Shown: positions 21,766 through 32,105, numbered from the stretch's first letter. The stretch: DNA of 64,000 nt from Anopheles merus (GCF_017562075.2 NC_054083.1:2162501-2226500); one strand, 5' to 3'. A program made the numbers and translations. The notes: a model not told the origin generated them from the sequence alone.

Positions 21766-22623
21766 CATAATACGAAGAACAATCTTCATTGCCTCGGCCA
21801 GTTGGGGCCCGGTTGATGATTCCGTCGATAGAGGGACCCCTTCCATTTGATGTCGTCAACCCAATGAATATGGTCAAATTTGAGGATAAATTTGAAAAGA
21901 AACGAATATTTCTCAAAAAAAACATTTTTGATTTTACGAGAACAATGGTTACACACTACTGCTTTTTAAAAGCAGAACGATCTTCTAGGATTGTACGTTT
22001 GTCTCGATATTTTTTCAGCTGTGAAGGTATTTGTACCATCTTCAGAATATCCTGAAAACAATTTGCAACATGGAAGGAAGGGTACGTTAAGAAGCGATAT
22101 TGCGATTTTTCTTTGTTGTTTAGAACTTTTAATGAGTTTTGCACACTTTGATGCTGACTCTTAACTGAAGAATCTTTACAATCAATTTTAATAATTGTAA
22201 TTTTATAAAATGAATTCGTTACTTGCTTGAATGATACAATAATTTAAGAAAAACAACAATATAACCAATTGTTTTGTTTTATATCATTAACCAGTTATTT
22301 TGTTTATTAACTGAAATAATGAAACAATGTATGTGTAAAAGAAAAAAATGCATTCTCCTGGCCAGCAACGCTCGATCATTTAGGAAGCAGCTGGTCTATA
22401 GCAGTGGTGTCTCCAACCTGTGGTCCGCGAACCACTTGAGATAAACATACTGCAATACAGGGTGTTTCCAGTTACTTTCGAATGAAAATATTGTTTTTCA
22501 CGAGCTATTGACCGATACACGTAAAATAAATAATAAATAAATAAACCAAATAAATAAATAAATGAGCATGGGCGATCTGAAATGATCACGATGTCGCCCG
22601 ATTGTAATTAAGGACAAAGTATA
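21766..22623. other. Unannotated stretch next to Gypsy 3' LTR (left arm)
   Basis: AT-rich, with an AAAT-type simple repeat at about 22525-22563. No gene is recognised. It ends at the TATA target duplication of the Gypsy element. Confidence 0.5.
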
Positions 22624-22788
22624 TTTAGCGTTTAATTCAATTTTCTTTATTTTTACTTTTCCAAATCGGTCTGCTCTCAAAATGGGCGCCAAACAGAATG
22701 GTCGTTCACGCCACGGAATTCTGACAGCTCTTGATGACAGCTCGTACTCTGCGTACGAGCCACGCGAACTGCACAGTGGGCTGCTACA
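22624..22788 (-). repeat. Gypsy 3' LTR (left arm)
   Basis: 165 bp on the minus strand, starting TGTAGCAGCCCACTGTGCAG and ending TTAAACGCTAAA. It follows the polypurine stretch AGGGGAGTAC. Confidence 0.92.
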
Positions 22789-22804
22789 GTACTCCCCTTC
22801 GAGA

Positions 22805-25738
22805 CTAGGATACGTACTGTTGGTGATGGGTAGGAAACACCACTCTTCGGCCTGAACGAGTGGTCCTAGTCGGTGGTAACTCAGAAGAACTGGTAGGTGG
22901 AGCAGGAACACTTGCAGAAGATTCTTGTAGGATGTGGGCTGGTTTGAGGCGGTCTATTGATATAAATACTGTACGACCTTTCACGTTGACCTTGAAGATT
23001 TTTTCTGTTCGATCCATAACCTCATAAGGCCCTTCGTACGGTGGTGAAAGTGTTGGTCGTATGGAATCATTGCGAATAAAGACGAATTTACATGATTTTA
23101 GTTCGGTGGGAATAAAAATATTCCGAGAACCATGCCATGAGGTTTGTCTGGGGCGTAATGATCGCATGGCATTTCGTAAATTAGCTACAAACTCAGCTTC
23201 ATTTGTTGTTTCGCCAATATCGTTGAAAAATTCAGAGGGGATACGAAGTGTGGTGCCATAAACCATCTCAGCTGGTGATGCTTTAATATCTTCTTTGTAT
23301 GTTGTTCTTAAGCCAAGTAGTATCACTGCGAGATTTTCACACCAGTGTTCATTATCGTGGCAGAGAAGAGCTGCTTTAAATGTTCTATGGAATCTTTCGA
23401 TGATTCCATTGCTTTGAGGATGGTATGCAGTTGTACGCAGGTGAGTTGAACCTAACAGGCGGTTTAATTCCAAGAAGAGTGATGACTCAAATTGTGTACC
23501 TTGATCAGAAGTAATATATTTGGGTACGCCAAAACTCGCAATCCATCCCGAAACTAGAGCATCAGCTATTGTAGAAGCAGTCATGTCCGGAATAGGTAAA
23601 GCCTCTGGCCATCGAGTAAATCTATCAATTATAGTCAAGCAGTACCTATTTCCTCTGCTGATTGGAAAAGGACCGACTATGTCGATGTTAATATGGGAAA
23701 ATCGATCGTCTGGAGAAGGGTATTGGGATAATGGTGATTGAGTATGCCTTGATATTTTTGAACGTTGGCATTGTATACAACTTCTCGCAAAGGCAATGCT
23801 ATCTTTTCGAATATTTGGCCAAACGAATCTTTCGGTCATCAATTTGGCTGTGCTTCGTGTCCCAGGATGCGATAAATTATGTACCGCTCGCAGCGCAATA
23901 TTTCCAAATGATGGTGTGACATACGGCCGAATACGATTAGTAGAGCAATCACAGTATAATTGTGTGTTGCTGCCTGGAATCTCAATTAATTTTAATTGCA
24001 GCGACGATTCAGTTGTAGCTTGCAATATCTTGCGGAGTTCCTCGTCATTTTTTTGATCATTTGCCAGCGCAACAAAATCCATCGAAGGCAATGTGTGTAT
24101 AGCTGATATGCGAGACAGCAGATCGGCGACGATATTTTCTGTACCATTTATGTGGCGTATGTCAGTAGTTATTTGGCCTATGAAATCTAGTTGACGGGCT
24201 TGCCGATCAGAAGCTTTGTCGAGTTTTTGGCGAAATGCATATATAATGGGTTTATGATCAGTGTAAATATGACAGCTGCGCCCTTCCAGCATATACTTAA
24301 AGTGACGCACTGCCAAATATATTGCTGATAATTCTCGATCGTAAGTACTATACCGCAGCTGCGCTTTATCAAATTTTTTGGAAAAGAATCCCAGGGGTTG
24401 AACGTTTCCCTCCACAATTTGATGTAATACAGCACCAGCGGCAATGTCTGAGGCATCAACCCAAAGAGAAAGCTCAGCAGATTTAGCAGGATGAGATAAT
24501 AAGGTGGCTTGTGCGAGTTGTTGTTTACATTGATCGAAAGCTGCAAGAGTGTTGTCAGTCCAGGACAAAGGAGAGTAGTCGTTTCGTTTATTTCCTGGGA
24601 TCATGTTCAATAATGGAATTTGAGCTTCAATGGCATGAGGAATGAACCTTCGATAAAAATTGATTATTGCCAGGAATCGTTCAAGTTCCTTTACTGTCGA
24701 CGGAAGGTTAAAGTTTTGGATGGCTAGTACACGATCAGGTAATGGGCGAATTCCTTCAGCAGATACAGCGTGACCCAAAAAATTGAGCTTATCGCGACCA
24801 AATTCACATTTAGCTACATTAATGGTCAGATTGTGTTCATTTAGTCTCTCAAACAACTGTCTCAGATGTTGTTTATGTTCATCGGGAGAATTGGACGCTA
24901 CAAAAAGGTCGTCGACATAAGGGAACACAAACTCTAAGCCACGCACAACTTCATGTATCAATCGCTGAAAGGTTTGAGCCGCGTTGCGCAAACCGAACGT
25001 CATGAATAAAAATTCGTACATTCCGAACGGCGTCGTAATAGCTGTTTTCGGAATATCATCCGGATGTATAGGAACTTGATGAAATGCTTTTTGTAGATCA
25101 ATTTTAGAAAATATGCATTTACCTTGTAACATTGATGTAAAATCCTGAAGATACGGCAACGGATATCGGTCCGGAACAGTTTGAGCATTAATAGCACGAT
25201 AGTCTCCACATGGTCGCCATGTTTCATCTGCTTTCTTGACCAAGTGGAGAGGGCTAGCCCAATTGCTGCTTGATGGACGACATATTCCCAATTTCATCAA
25301 AAGTTCGAATTCGTTACGGGCTGCTTCGAATTTTTCTGGTGAAAGTCTTCGAGGTCTAGCATATACAGGCTGGCCAGTCGTTTCAATTCTATGCATAACA
25401 GAAGACTTAGTTGTTGTACCCATAGGGGCGAGGTGTGTTATTTGTGAAAATTCAGTTAGTAAATCTACAAATGGCGACGCCGCGGAAAAAGTTTTCACCG
25501 AAATGTCAATATCTCTGGTACGAAAACCACGTGACTCTAAATTGGTAGTGTTGTCTATGAGGCAGCCACGTTTTAAGTCAATAAGAAGATCAAACTTCCG
25601 TAAAAAATCTGCTCCGATGACACCCGTTGAGACATCAGCAATGAGAAACGACCACACAAATTCACGACGGAGGCCGAGGTTTACTTTCAGTACCACTTCA
25701 CCGTATACTTCAATAGCAGTTCCATTAGCGGCGAACAA
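22805..25738 (-). CDS. pol: Gypsy (CsRn1-type) Pol polyprotein, left arm
   Basis: An open 977-codon frame with protease C-terminal text (GVIGADFLRKFDLL), reverse transcriptase (PCGDYRAINAQT, FSKIDLQKAFHQ, FPYVDDLFVAS), RNase H (LWVDASDIAAGAVL, YTDHKPI) and integrase. The integrase has an H2C2 finger (HNLSHPG...CIQCQ) and the D-D-E core (INIDIVGP, TSDQGTQFES, GIIERFHR). All catalytic residues are visible. The start shown is the first Met after an in-frame TGA. Protease residues upstream (FLIDTGVDVSVVP) lie beyond that stop, so the true protein must be made with upstream gag or from another start. It is identical in translation to the right-arm copy. Confidence 0.92.
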   Translation of the reverse strand: MFAANGTAIEVYGEVVLKVNLGLRREFVWSFLIADVSTGVIGADFLRKFDLLIDLKRGCLIDNTTNLESRGFRTRDIDISVKTFSAASPFVDLLTEFSQITHLAPMGTTTKSSVMHRIETTGQPVYARPRRLSPEKFEAARNEFELLMKLGICRPSSSNWASPLHLVKKADETWRPCGDYRAINAQTVPDRYPLPYLQDFTSMLQGKCIFSKIDLQKAFHQVPIHPDDIPKTAITTPFGMYEFLFMTFGLRNAAQTFQRLIHEVVRGLEFVFPYVDDLFVASNSPDEHKQHLRQLFERLNEHNLTINVAKCEFGRDKLNFLGHAVSAEGIRPLPDRVLAIQNFNLPSTVKELERFLAIINFYRRFIPHAIEAQIPLLNMIPGNKRNDYSPLSWTDNTLAAFDQCKQQLAQATLLSHPAKSAELSLWVDASDIAAGAVLHQIVEGNVQPLGFFSKKFDKAQLRYSTYDRELSAIYLAVRHFKYMLEGRSCHIYTDHKPIIYAFRQKLDKASDRQARQLDFIGQITTDIRHINGTENIVADLLSRISAIHTLPSMDFVALANDQKNDEELRKILQATTESSLQLKLIEIPGSNTQLYCDCSTNRIRPYVTPSFGNIALRAVHNLSHPGTRSTAKLMTERFVWPNIRKDSIAFARSCIQCQRSKISRHTQSPLSQYPSPDDRFSHINIDIVGPFPISRGNRYCLTIIDRFTRWPEALPIPDMTASTIADALVSGWIASFGVPKYITSDQGTQFESSLFLELNRLLGSTHLRTTAYHPQSNGIIERFHRTFKAALLCHDNEHWCENLAVILLGLRTTYKEDIKASPAEMVYGTTLRIPSEFFNDIGETTNEAEFVANLRNAMRSLRPRQTSWHGSRNIFIPTELKSCKFVFIRNDSIRPTLSPPYEGPYEVMDRTEKIFKVNVKGRTVFISIDRLKPAHILQESSASVPAPPTSSSELPPTRTTRSGRRVVFPTHHQQYVS

Positions 25739-25915
25739 TTGGATGGACGAAGGCTTTACTCTGGCTCATTTTAATCCTTTTGGAACGACGGAAACATCCA
25801 CTCCAGTATCGATAAGAAATTGAATATTAGTAGAACAATCTGCAATTTTCAGTCGACAGATTGTGGCTGCCGAGGAAAGTTCGCCATTTTCCTCCACAGC
25901 ATCAGCAGAGTGGCG

Positions 25916-26791
25916 TCATTGCTGGCTGGAAGAAGGCCAATTACCTACAGAGCAAGGTGCGCGACATACTCTAGCATTACTTCCGTAAGTACGATGATAC
26001 CAGCATGGCCCATTTGATGTGTCTCTAGCGCGATCAGCATCGGTACTACGTGCGCGAGAACGGGATCGACCTTGGGGGTTATTAGGATGGATCTTGTCGA
26101 ATCGTTTCAATAATGCGTCGATTGCCAATTTAAGATCCTGAATCTGTTGGTCACTCGATGTTACATTGAGAGCAGTTGTAGTTGTTTCCTGACCGATAGA
26201 GCTAATATTTCGCAAGCTCATAGATTCGACATTAGCATCAGCTATAGTCGTCTTGTCAGCGGCATCACCACGCGAAGCGATTACTGCTGCTTGGGCGTGA
26301 GCAGGAAGTCGAGCTGCCGATAAGTCTAGCAGCAAGGTGTCCCCTAGAGAATCGCCGGCAAGTCGCCTCATCTCGTTAAAAAGATGGCTAGGCTTTAAAT
26401 CTACAAGGGGCATTTCAGACAACACACGATGCAAACGCCGCTGCTGGCTGTCAGCGAAATGTTCCGTCAGCTTTGATTTGATATATGCGTATTTTCCACT
26501 AGTTGGAGTATTCTCGACAATTGTGCGAAGTTCACCAAGTTTCTGCGGGGGAACCAGAGCCATGACGATATCGTACCGTTGAGAGTCATGTTGGGCAGTG
26601 ATTCCAGATGCAGCAAACCAAAACTCGAGGGACATAAAATATGCGTCAATGTTGGTGTCGGCCATAACTGGTGGGTTAAGACGCGGGGTAGCAATTGCTG
26701 CAACAGCCGCGGATGATGATGATGATGATGCTACACTTTCACCAGCATAAACATGCTGAGCACACGGTACAGCTGCGTTCTCGTTCTCCAT
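25916..26791 (-). CDS. gag: Gypsy (CsRn1-type) Gag, left arm
   Basis: A 291-codon frame starting 38 bp after the primer site. Ser- and Ala-rich at the N-terminus, then a capsid-like region (WFAASGITAQHDSQRYD, VDLKPSHLFNEMRRLAGD). It ends with an Arg/Ser-rich stretch and CWYHRTYGSNARVCRAPC, a CHCC-type finger known from CsRn1 elements in place of the usual CCHC knuckle. It closes with a TGA in the same frame as pol. The left arm has Leu where the right arm has Ser (about 26112). It would coat the element RNA. Confidence 0.88.
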   Translation of the reverse strand: MENENAAVPCAQHVYAGESVASSSSSSAAVAAIATPRLNPPVMADTNIDAYFMSLEFWFAASGITAQHDSQRYDIVMALVPPQKLGELRTIVENTPTSGKYAYIKSKLTEHFADSQQRRLHRVLSEMPLVDLKPSHLFNEMRRLAGDSLGDTLLLDLSAARLPAHAQAAVIASRGDAADKTTIADANVESMSLRNISSIGQETTTTALNVTSSDQQIQDLKLAIDALLKRFDKIHPNNPQGRSRSRARSTDADRARDTSNGPCWYHRTYGSNARVCRAPCSVGNWPSSSQQ

Positions 26792-26829
26792 TGTTTGTAT
26801 TCGTTCGTAATTGTGAAAAATATTGACGG

Positions 26830-26847
26830 ATCACGTCGGGGTCACCA
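26830..26847 (-). promoter_or_regulatory. Gypsy tRNA-Trp primer-binding site (left arm)
   Basis: On the minus strand TGGTGACCCCGACGTGAT, one base after the 5' LTR. It is complementary to the 3' end of eukaryotic tRNA-Trp, the primer reported for CsRn1-type elements. Confidence 0.85.
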
Positions 26848-26848
26848 C

Positions 26849-27013
26849 TTTAGCGTTTAATTCAATTTTCTTTATTTTTACTTTTCCAAATCGGTCTGCT
26901 CTCAAAATGGGCGCCAAACAGAATGGTCGTTCACGCCACGGAATTCTGACAGCTCTTGATGACAGCTCGTACTCTGCGTACGAGCCACGCGAACTGCACA
27001 GTGGGCTGCTACA
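26849..27013 (-). repeat. Gypsy 5' LTR (left arm)
   Basis: 165 bp, same sequence as 22624-22788. Flanked outside by TATA. Confidence 0.92.
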
Positions 27014-27715
27014 TATAATATGTATTAAGCCGCGTAGCTGCGCGCCTGATTTTTTTTCCAATGCATATGATTGAGTGTCCGGTGCAATAAAAAAAATTAC
27101 AAAGATACTTTTTGTACGAACAGTTTCTGCATATACAATTTGTACAATTTCTGCAAATAATAACTGTTAGACATAGTTGTTATTCGCTTGTATAATCTTT
27201 GAAACAAATCGTTCGTCCGGGGTCCTAAACTCGCTTAAGAACAGAACGTTTTTATGTGTTTTCCTACGGTCGGAGTGTTTATTTAGCACAAGGTTTAACA
27301 TATGGTGTTGAAATAATGGAATTACAAAAATGCTATCGCAAGAATAATTTGATGACTGACAGAATTCTGTCAGTCATCAAATTATTCTTGCGATAGCATT
27401 TTTGTAATTCCATTATTTCAACACCATATGTTAAACCTTGTGCTAAATAAACACTCCGACCGTAGGAAAACACATAAAAACGTTCTGTTCTTAAGCGAGT
27501 TTAGGACCCCGGACGAACGATTTGTTTCAAAGATTATACAAGCGAATAACAACTATGTCTAACAGTTATTATTTGCAGAAATTGTACAAATTGTATCTGC
27601 AGAAACTGTTCGTACAAAAAGTATCTTTGTAATTTTTTTTATTGCACCGGACACTCAATCATATGCATTGGAAAAAAAATCAGGCGCGCAGCTACGCGGC
27701 TTAATACATATTATA
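27014..27715. repeat. Palindrome centre between the two Gypsy copies
   Basis: About 350 bp on each side of the axis at 27364/27365, with no gene. The centre reads GACTGACAGAATTCTGTCAG. One substitution distinguishes the halves (CTGCATATACAA versus CTGCAGATACAA read in the same sense). The 59 bp at 27308-27366 recur at 37590-37648. Confidence 0.95.
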
Positions 27716-27880
27716 TGTAGCAGCCCACTGTGCAGTTCGCGTGGCTCGTACGCAGAGTACGAGCTGTCATCAAGAGCTGTCAGAATTCCGTGGCGTGAAC
27801 GACCATTCTGTTTGGCGCCCATTTTGAGAGCAGACCGATTTGGAAAAGTAAAAATAAAGAAAATTGAATTAAACGCTAAA
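27716..27880 (+). repeat. Gypsy 5' LTR (right arm)
   Basis: 165 bp, TGTAGCAGCCC...ACGCTAAA. It contains AATAAAGA (about 27853), a possible polyadenylation signal close to its 3' end. Confidence 0.93.
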
Positions 27881-27881
27881 G

Positions 27882-27899
27882 TGGTGACCCCGACGTGAT
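27882..27899 (+). promoter_or_regulatory. Gypsy tRNA-Trp primer-binding site (right arm)
   Basis: TGGTGACCCCGACGTGAT, one base after the LTR, complementary to the tRNA-Trp 3' end. Confidence 0.87.
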
Positions 27900-27937
27900 C
27901 CGTCAATATTTTTCACAATTACGAACGAATACAAACA

Positions 27938-28813
27938 ATGGAGAACGAGAACGCAGCTGTACCGTGTGCTCAGCATGTTTATGCTGGTGAAAGTGTAGCA
28001 TCATCATCATCATCATCCGCGGCTGTTGCAGCAATTGCTACCCCGCGTCTTAACCCACCAGTTATGGCCGACACCAACATTGACGCATATTTTATGTCCC
28101 TCGAGTTTTGGTTTGCTGCATCTGGAATCACTGCCCAACATGACTCTCAACGGTACGATATCGTCATGGCTCTGGTTCCCCCGCAGAAACTTGGTGAACT
28201 TCGCACAATTGTCGAGAATACTCCAACTAGTGGAAAATACGCATATATCAAATCAAAGCTGACGGAACATTTCGCTGACAGCCAGCAGCGGCGTTTGCAT
28301 CGTGTGTTGTCTGAAATGCCCCTTGTAGATTTAAAGCCTAGCCATCTTTTTAACGAGATGAGGCGACTTGCCGGCGATTCTCTAGGGGACACCTTGCTGC
28401 TAGACTTATCGGCAGCTCGACTTCCTGCTCACGCCCAAGCAGCAGTAATCGCTTCGCGTGGTGATGCCGCTGACAAGACGACTATAGCTGATGCTAATGT
28501 CGAATCTATGAGCTTGCGAAATATTAGCTCTATCGGTCAGGAAACAACTACAACTGCTCTCAATGTAACATCGAGTGACCAACAGATTCAGGATCTTAAA
28601 TTGGCAATCGACGCATTATCGAAACGATTCGACAAGATCCATCCTAATAACCCCCAAGGTCGATCCCGTTCTCGCGCACGTAGTACCGATGCTGATCGCG
28701 CTAGAGACACATCAAATGGGCCATGCTGGTATCATCGTACTTACGGAAGTAATGCTAGAGTATGTCGCGCACCTTGCTCTGTAGGTAATTGGCCTTCTTC
28801 CAGCCAGCAATGA
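27938..28813 (+). CDS. gag: Gypsy (CsRn1-type) Gag, right arm
   Basis: 291 codons, the same protein as the left-arm gag except Leu to Ser near codon 227. The CHCC finger CWYHRTYGSNARVCRAPC lies near residues 262-279. The terminal TGA (28811-28813) is followed by C, the context best known for stop readthrough in insects. The frame continues beyond it into protease text with FLIDTGVDVSVVP (about 28909-28947; the usual Ala after FLIDTG is Val) until a second TGA at 28961. Whether the first stop is read through or simply decayed is open. Confidence 0.88.
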   Translation: MENENAAVPCAQHVYAGESVASSSSSSAAVAAIATPRLNPPVMADTNIDAYFMSLEFWFAASGITAQHDSQRYDIVMALVPPQKLGELRTIVENTPTSGKYAYIKSKLTEHFADSQQRRLHRVLSEMPLVDLKPSHLFNEMRRLAGDSLGDTLLLDLSAARLPAHAQAAVIASRGDAADKTTIADANVESMSLRNISSIGQETTTTALNVTSSDQQIQDLKLAIDALSKRFDKIHPNNPQGRSRSRARSTDADRARDTSNGPCWYHRTYGSNARVCRAPCSVGNWPSSSQQ

Positions 28814-28990
28814 CGCCACTCTGCTGATGCTGTGGAGGAAAATGGCGAACTTTCCTCGGCAGCCACAATCTGTCGACTGAAAATTGCAGATTGTTCTACT
28901 AATATGCAATTTCTTATCGATACTGGAGTGGATGTTTCCGTCGTTCCAAAAGGATTAAAATGAGCCAGAGTAAAGCCTTCGTCCATCCAA

Positions 28991-31924
28991 TTGTTCGCCG
29001 CTAATGGAACTGCTATTGAAGTATACGGTGAAGTGGTACTGAAAGTAAACCTCGGCCTCCGTCGTGAATTTGTGTGGTCGTTTCTCATTGCTGATGTCTC
29101 AACGGGTGTCATCGGAGCAGATTTTTTACGGAAGTTTGATCTTCTTATTGACTTAAAACGTGGCTGCCTCATAGACAACACTACCAATTTAGAGTCACGT
29201 GGTTTTCGTACCAGAGATATTGACATTTCGGTGAAAACTTTTTCCGCGGCGTCGCCATTTGTAGATTTACTAACTGAATTTTCACAAATAACACACCTCG
29301 CCCCTATGGGTACAACAACTAAGTCTTCTGTTATGCATAGAATTGAAACGACTGGCCAGCCTGTATATGCTAGACCTCGAAGACTTTCACCAGAAAAATT
29401 CGAAGCAGCCCGTAACGAATTCGAACTTTTGATGAAATTGGGAATATGTCGTCCATCAAGCAGCAATTGGGCTAGCCCTCTCCACTTGGTCAAGAAAGCA
29501 GATGAAACATGGCGACCATGTGGAGACTATCGTGCTATTAATGCTCAAACTGTTCCGGACCGATATCCGTTGCCGTATCTTCAGGATTTTACATCAATGT
29601 TACAAGGTAAATGCATATTTTCTAAAATTGATCTACAAAAAGCATTTCATCAAGTTCCTATACATCCGGATGATATTCCGAAAACAGCTATTACGACGCC
29701 GTTCGGAATGTACGAATTTTTATTCATGACGTTCGGTTTGCGCAACGCGGCTCAAACCTTTCAGCGATTGATACATGAAGTTGTGCGTGGCTTAGAGTTT
29801 GTGTTCCCTTATGTCGACGACCTTTTTGTAGCGTCCAATTCTCCCGATGAACATAAACAACATCTGAGACAGTTGTTTGAGAGACTAAATGAACACAATC
29901 TGACCATTAATGTAGCTAAATGTGAATTTGGTCGCGATAAGCTCAATTTTTTGGGTCACGCTGTATCTGCTGAAGGAATTCGCCCATTACCTGATCGTGT
30001 ACTAGCCATCCAAAACTTTAACCTTCCGTCGACAGTAAAGGAACTTGAACGATTCCTGGCAATAATCAATTTTTATCGAAGGTTCATTCCTCATGCCATT
30101 GAAGCTCAAATTCCATTATTGAACATGATCCCAGGAAATAAACGAAACGACTACTCTCCTTTGTCCTGGACTGACAACACTCTTGCAGCTTTCGATCAAT
30201 GTAAACAACAACTCGCACAAGCCACCTTATTATCTCATCCTGCTAAATCTGCTGAGCTTTCTCTTTGGGTTGATGCCTCAGACATTGCCGCTGGTGCTGT
30301 ATTACATCAAATTGTGGAGGGAAACGTTCAACCCCTGGGATTCTTTTCCAAAAAATTTGATAAAGCGCAGCTGCGGTATAGTACTTACGATCGAGAATTA
30401 TCAGCAATATATTTGGCAGTGCGTCACTTTAAGTATATGCTGGAAGGGCGCAGCTGTCATATTTACACTGATCATAAACCCATTATATATGCATTTCGCC
30501 AAAAACTCGACAAAGCTTCTGATCGGCAAGCCCGTCAACTAGATTTCATAGGCCAAATAACTACTGACATACGCCACATAAATGGTACAGAAAATATCGT
30601 CGCCGATCTGCTGTCTCGCATATCAGCTATACACACATTGCCTTCGATGGATTTTGTTGCGCTGGCAAATGATCAAAAAAATGACGAGGAACTCCGCAAG
30701 ATATTGCAAGCTACAACTGAATCGTCGCTGCAATTAAAATTAATTGAGATTCCAGGCAGCAACACACAATTATACTGTGATTGCTCTACTAATCGTATTC
30801 GGCCGTATGTCACACCATCATTTGGAAATATTGCGCTGCGAGCGGTACATAATTTATCGCATCCTGGGACACGAAGCACAGCCAAATTGATGACCGAAAG
30901 ATTCGTTTGGCCAAATATTCGAAAAGATAGCATTGCCTTTGCGAGAAGTTGTATACAATGCCAACGTTCAAAAATATCAAGGCATACTCAATCACCATTA
31001 TCCCAATACCCTTCTCCAGACGATCGATTTTCCCATATTAACATCGACATAGTCGGTCCTTTTCCAATCAGCAGAGGAAATAGGTACTGCTTGACTATAA
31101 TTGATAGATTTACTCGATGGCCAGAGGCTTTACCTATTCCGGACATGACTGCTTCTACAATAGCTGATGCTCTAGTTTCGGGATGGATTGCGAGTTTTGG
31201 CGTACCCAAATATATTACTTCTGATCAAGGTACACAATTTGAGTCATCACTCTTCTTGGAATTAAACCGCCTGTTAGGTTCAACTCACCTGCGTACAACT
31301 GCATACCATCCTCAAAGCAATGGAATCATCGAAAGATTCCATAGAACATTTAAAGCAGCTCTTCTCTGCCACGATAATGAACACTGGTGTGAAAATCTCG
31401 CAGTGATACTACTTGGCTTAAGAACAACATACAAAGAAGATATTAAAGCATCACCAGCTGAGATGGTTTATGGCACCACACTTCGTATCCCCTCTGAATT
31501 TTTCAACGATATTGGCGAAACAACAAATGAAGCTGAGTTTGTAGCTAATTTACGAAATGCCATGCGATCATTACGCCCCAGACAAACCTCATGGCATGGT
31601 TCTCGGAATATTTTTATTCCCACCGAACTAAAATCATGTAAATTCGTCTTTATTCGCAATGATTCCATACGACCAACACTTTCACCACCGTACGAAGGGC
31701 CTTATGAGGTTATGGATCGAACAGAAAAAATCTTCAAGGTCAACGTGAAAGGTCGTACAGTATTTATATCAATAGACCGCCTCAAACCAGCCCACATCCT
31801 ACAAGAATCTTCTGCAAGTGTTCCTGCTCCACCTACCAGTTCTTCTGAGTTACCACCGACTAGGACCACTCGTTCAGGCCGAAGAGTGGTGTTTCCTACC
31901 CATCACCAACAGTACGTATCCTAG
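28991..31924 (+). CDS. pol: Gypsy (CsRn1-type) Pol polyprotein, right arm
   Basis: 977 codons in the same frame as gag, separated from it by two TGA codons (28811, 28961). It has protease end, reverse transcriptase (YVDD, about 29810), RNase H (VDASD, about 30270; YTDHKP, about 30465), integrase finger (about 30850-30960) and D-D-E core (about 31044-31335). A C-terminal tail ends shortly before the polypurine tract. Enzymatic motifs are complete, so only the gag-pol junction looks damaged. Protein and codons equal the left-arm copy, as expected for a palindrome. Confidence 0.92.
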   Translation: MFAANGTAIEVYGEVVLKVNLGLRREFVWSFLIADVSTGVIGADFLRKFDLLIDLKRGCLIDNTTNLESRGFRTRDIDISVKTFSAASPFVDLLTEFSQITHLAPMGTTTKSSVMHRIETTGQPVYARPRRLSPEKFEAARNEFELLMKLGICRPSSSNWASPLHLVKKADETWRPCGDYRAINAQTVPDRYPLPYLQDFTSMLQGKCIFSKIDLQKAFHQVPIHPDDIPKTAITTPFGMYEFLFMTFGLRNAAQTFQRLIHEVVRGLEFVFPYVDDLFVASNSPDEHKQHLRQLFERLNEHNLTINVAKCEFGRDKLNFLGHAVSAEGIRPLPDRVLAIQNFNLPSTVKELERFLAIINFYRRFIPHAIEAQIPLLNMIPGNKRNDYSPLSWTDNTLAAFDQCKQQLAQATLLSHPAKSAELSLWVDASDIAAGAVLHQIVEGNVQPLGFFSKKFDKAQLRYSTYDRELSAIYLAVRHFKYMLEGRSCHIYTDHKPIIYAFRQKLDKASDRQARQLDFIGQITTDIRHINGTENIVADLLSRISAIHTLPSMDFVALANDQKNDEELRKILQATTESSLQLKLIEIPGSNTQLYCDCSTNRIRPYVTPSFGNIALRAVHNLSHPGTRSTAKLMTERFVWPNIRKDSIAFARSCIQCQRSKISRHTQSPLSQYPSPDDRFSHINIDIVGPFPISRGNRYCLTIIDRFTRWPEALPIPDMTASTIADALVSGWIASFGVPKYITSDQGTQFESSLFLELNRLLGSTHLRTTAYHPQSNGIIERFHRTFKAALLCHDNEHWCENLAVILLGLRTTYKEDIKASPAEMVYGTTLRIPSEFFNDIGETTNEAEFVANLRNAMRSLRPRQTSWHGSRNIFIPTELKSCKFVFIRNDSIRPTLSPPYEGPYEVMDRTEKIFKVNVKGRTVFISIDRLKPAHILQESSASVPAPPTSSSELPPTRTTRSGRRVVFPTHHQQYVS

Positions 31925-31940
31925 TCTCGAAGGGGAGTAC

Positions 31941-32105
31941 TGTAGCAGCCCACTGTGCAGTTCGCGTGGCTCGTACGCAGAGTACGAGCTGTCATCAAGA
32001 GCTGTCAGAATTCCGTGGCGTGAACGACCATTCTGTTTGGCGCCCATTTTGAGAGCAGACCGATTTGGAAAAGTAAAAATAAAGAAAATTGAATTAAACG
32101 CTAAA
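31941..32105 (+). repeat. Gypsy 3' LTR (right arm)
   Basis: 165 bp, identical to the 5' LTR at 27716-27880, preceded by the purine-rich AGGGGAGTAC (31931-31940). Confidence 0.93.

Larger units (their letters stand above)
22624..27013 (-). mobile_element. CsRn1-type Gypsy element (left arm copy)
   Basis: A complete 4.39-kb element with two identical 165-bp LTRs, TATA target duplications, a tRNA-Trp primer site, and gag and pol. It is a mirror of 27716-32105. Identical LTRs point to a recent insertion. Confidence 0.93.
17437..27364. repeat. Giant palindrome, left arm
   Basis: Mirror image of 27365-37295. Paired coordinates sum to 54729 near the axis and to 54732 at the outer end; the drift comes from two homopolymer runs. 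I find about five substitutions, for example near 17582, 17803, 25823, 26112 and 27130. The axis is the GAATTC at 27362-27367 and there is no spacer. The outer end falls inside the LINE 3 reverse transcriptase gene with no repeat boundary. Confidence 0.97.
27716..32105 (+). mobile_element. CsRn1-type Gypsy element (right arm copy)
   Basis: Plus-strand mirror of 22624-27013. LTRs at both ends, TATA at 27712-27715 and 32106-32109 as target duplication, and the same TGA codons between gag and pol. Confidence 0.93.

Noticed and set aside
27014..27715. A host gene or RNA gene at the palindrome centre
   Set aside because: Symmetry makes it look special, but I find no coding frame, tRNA fold or terminator-like element; only the inverted text.
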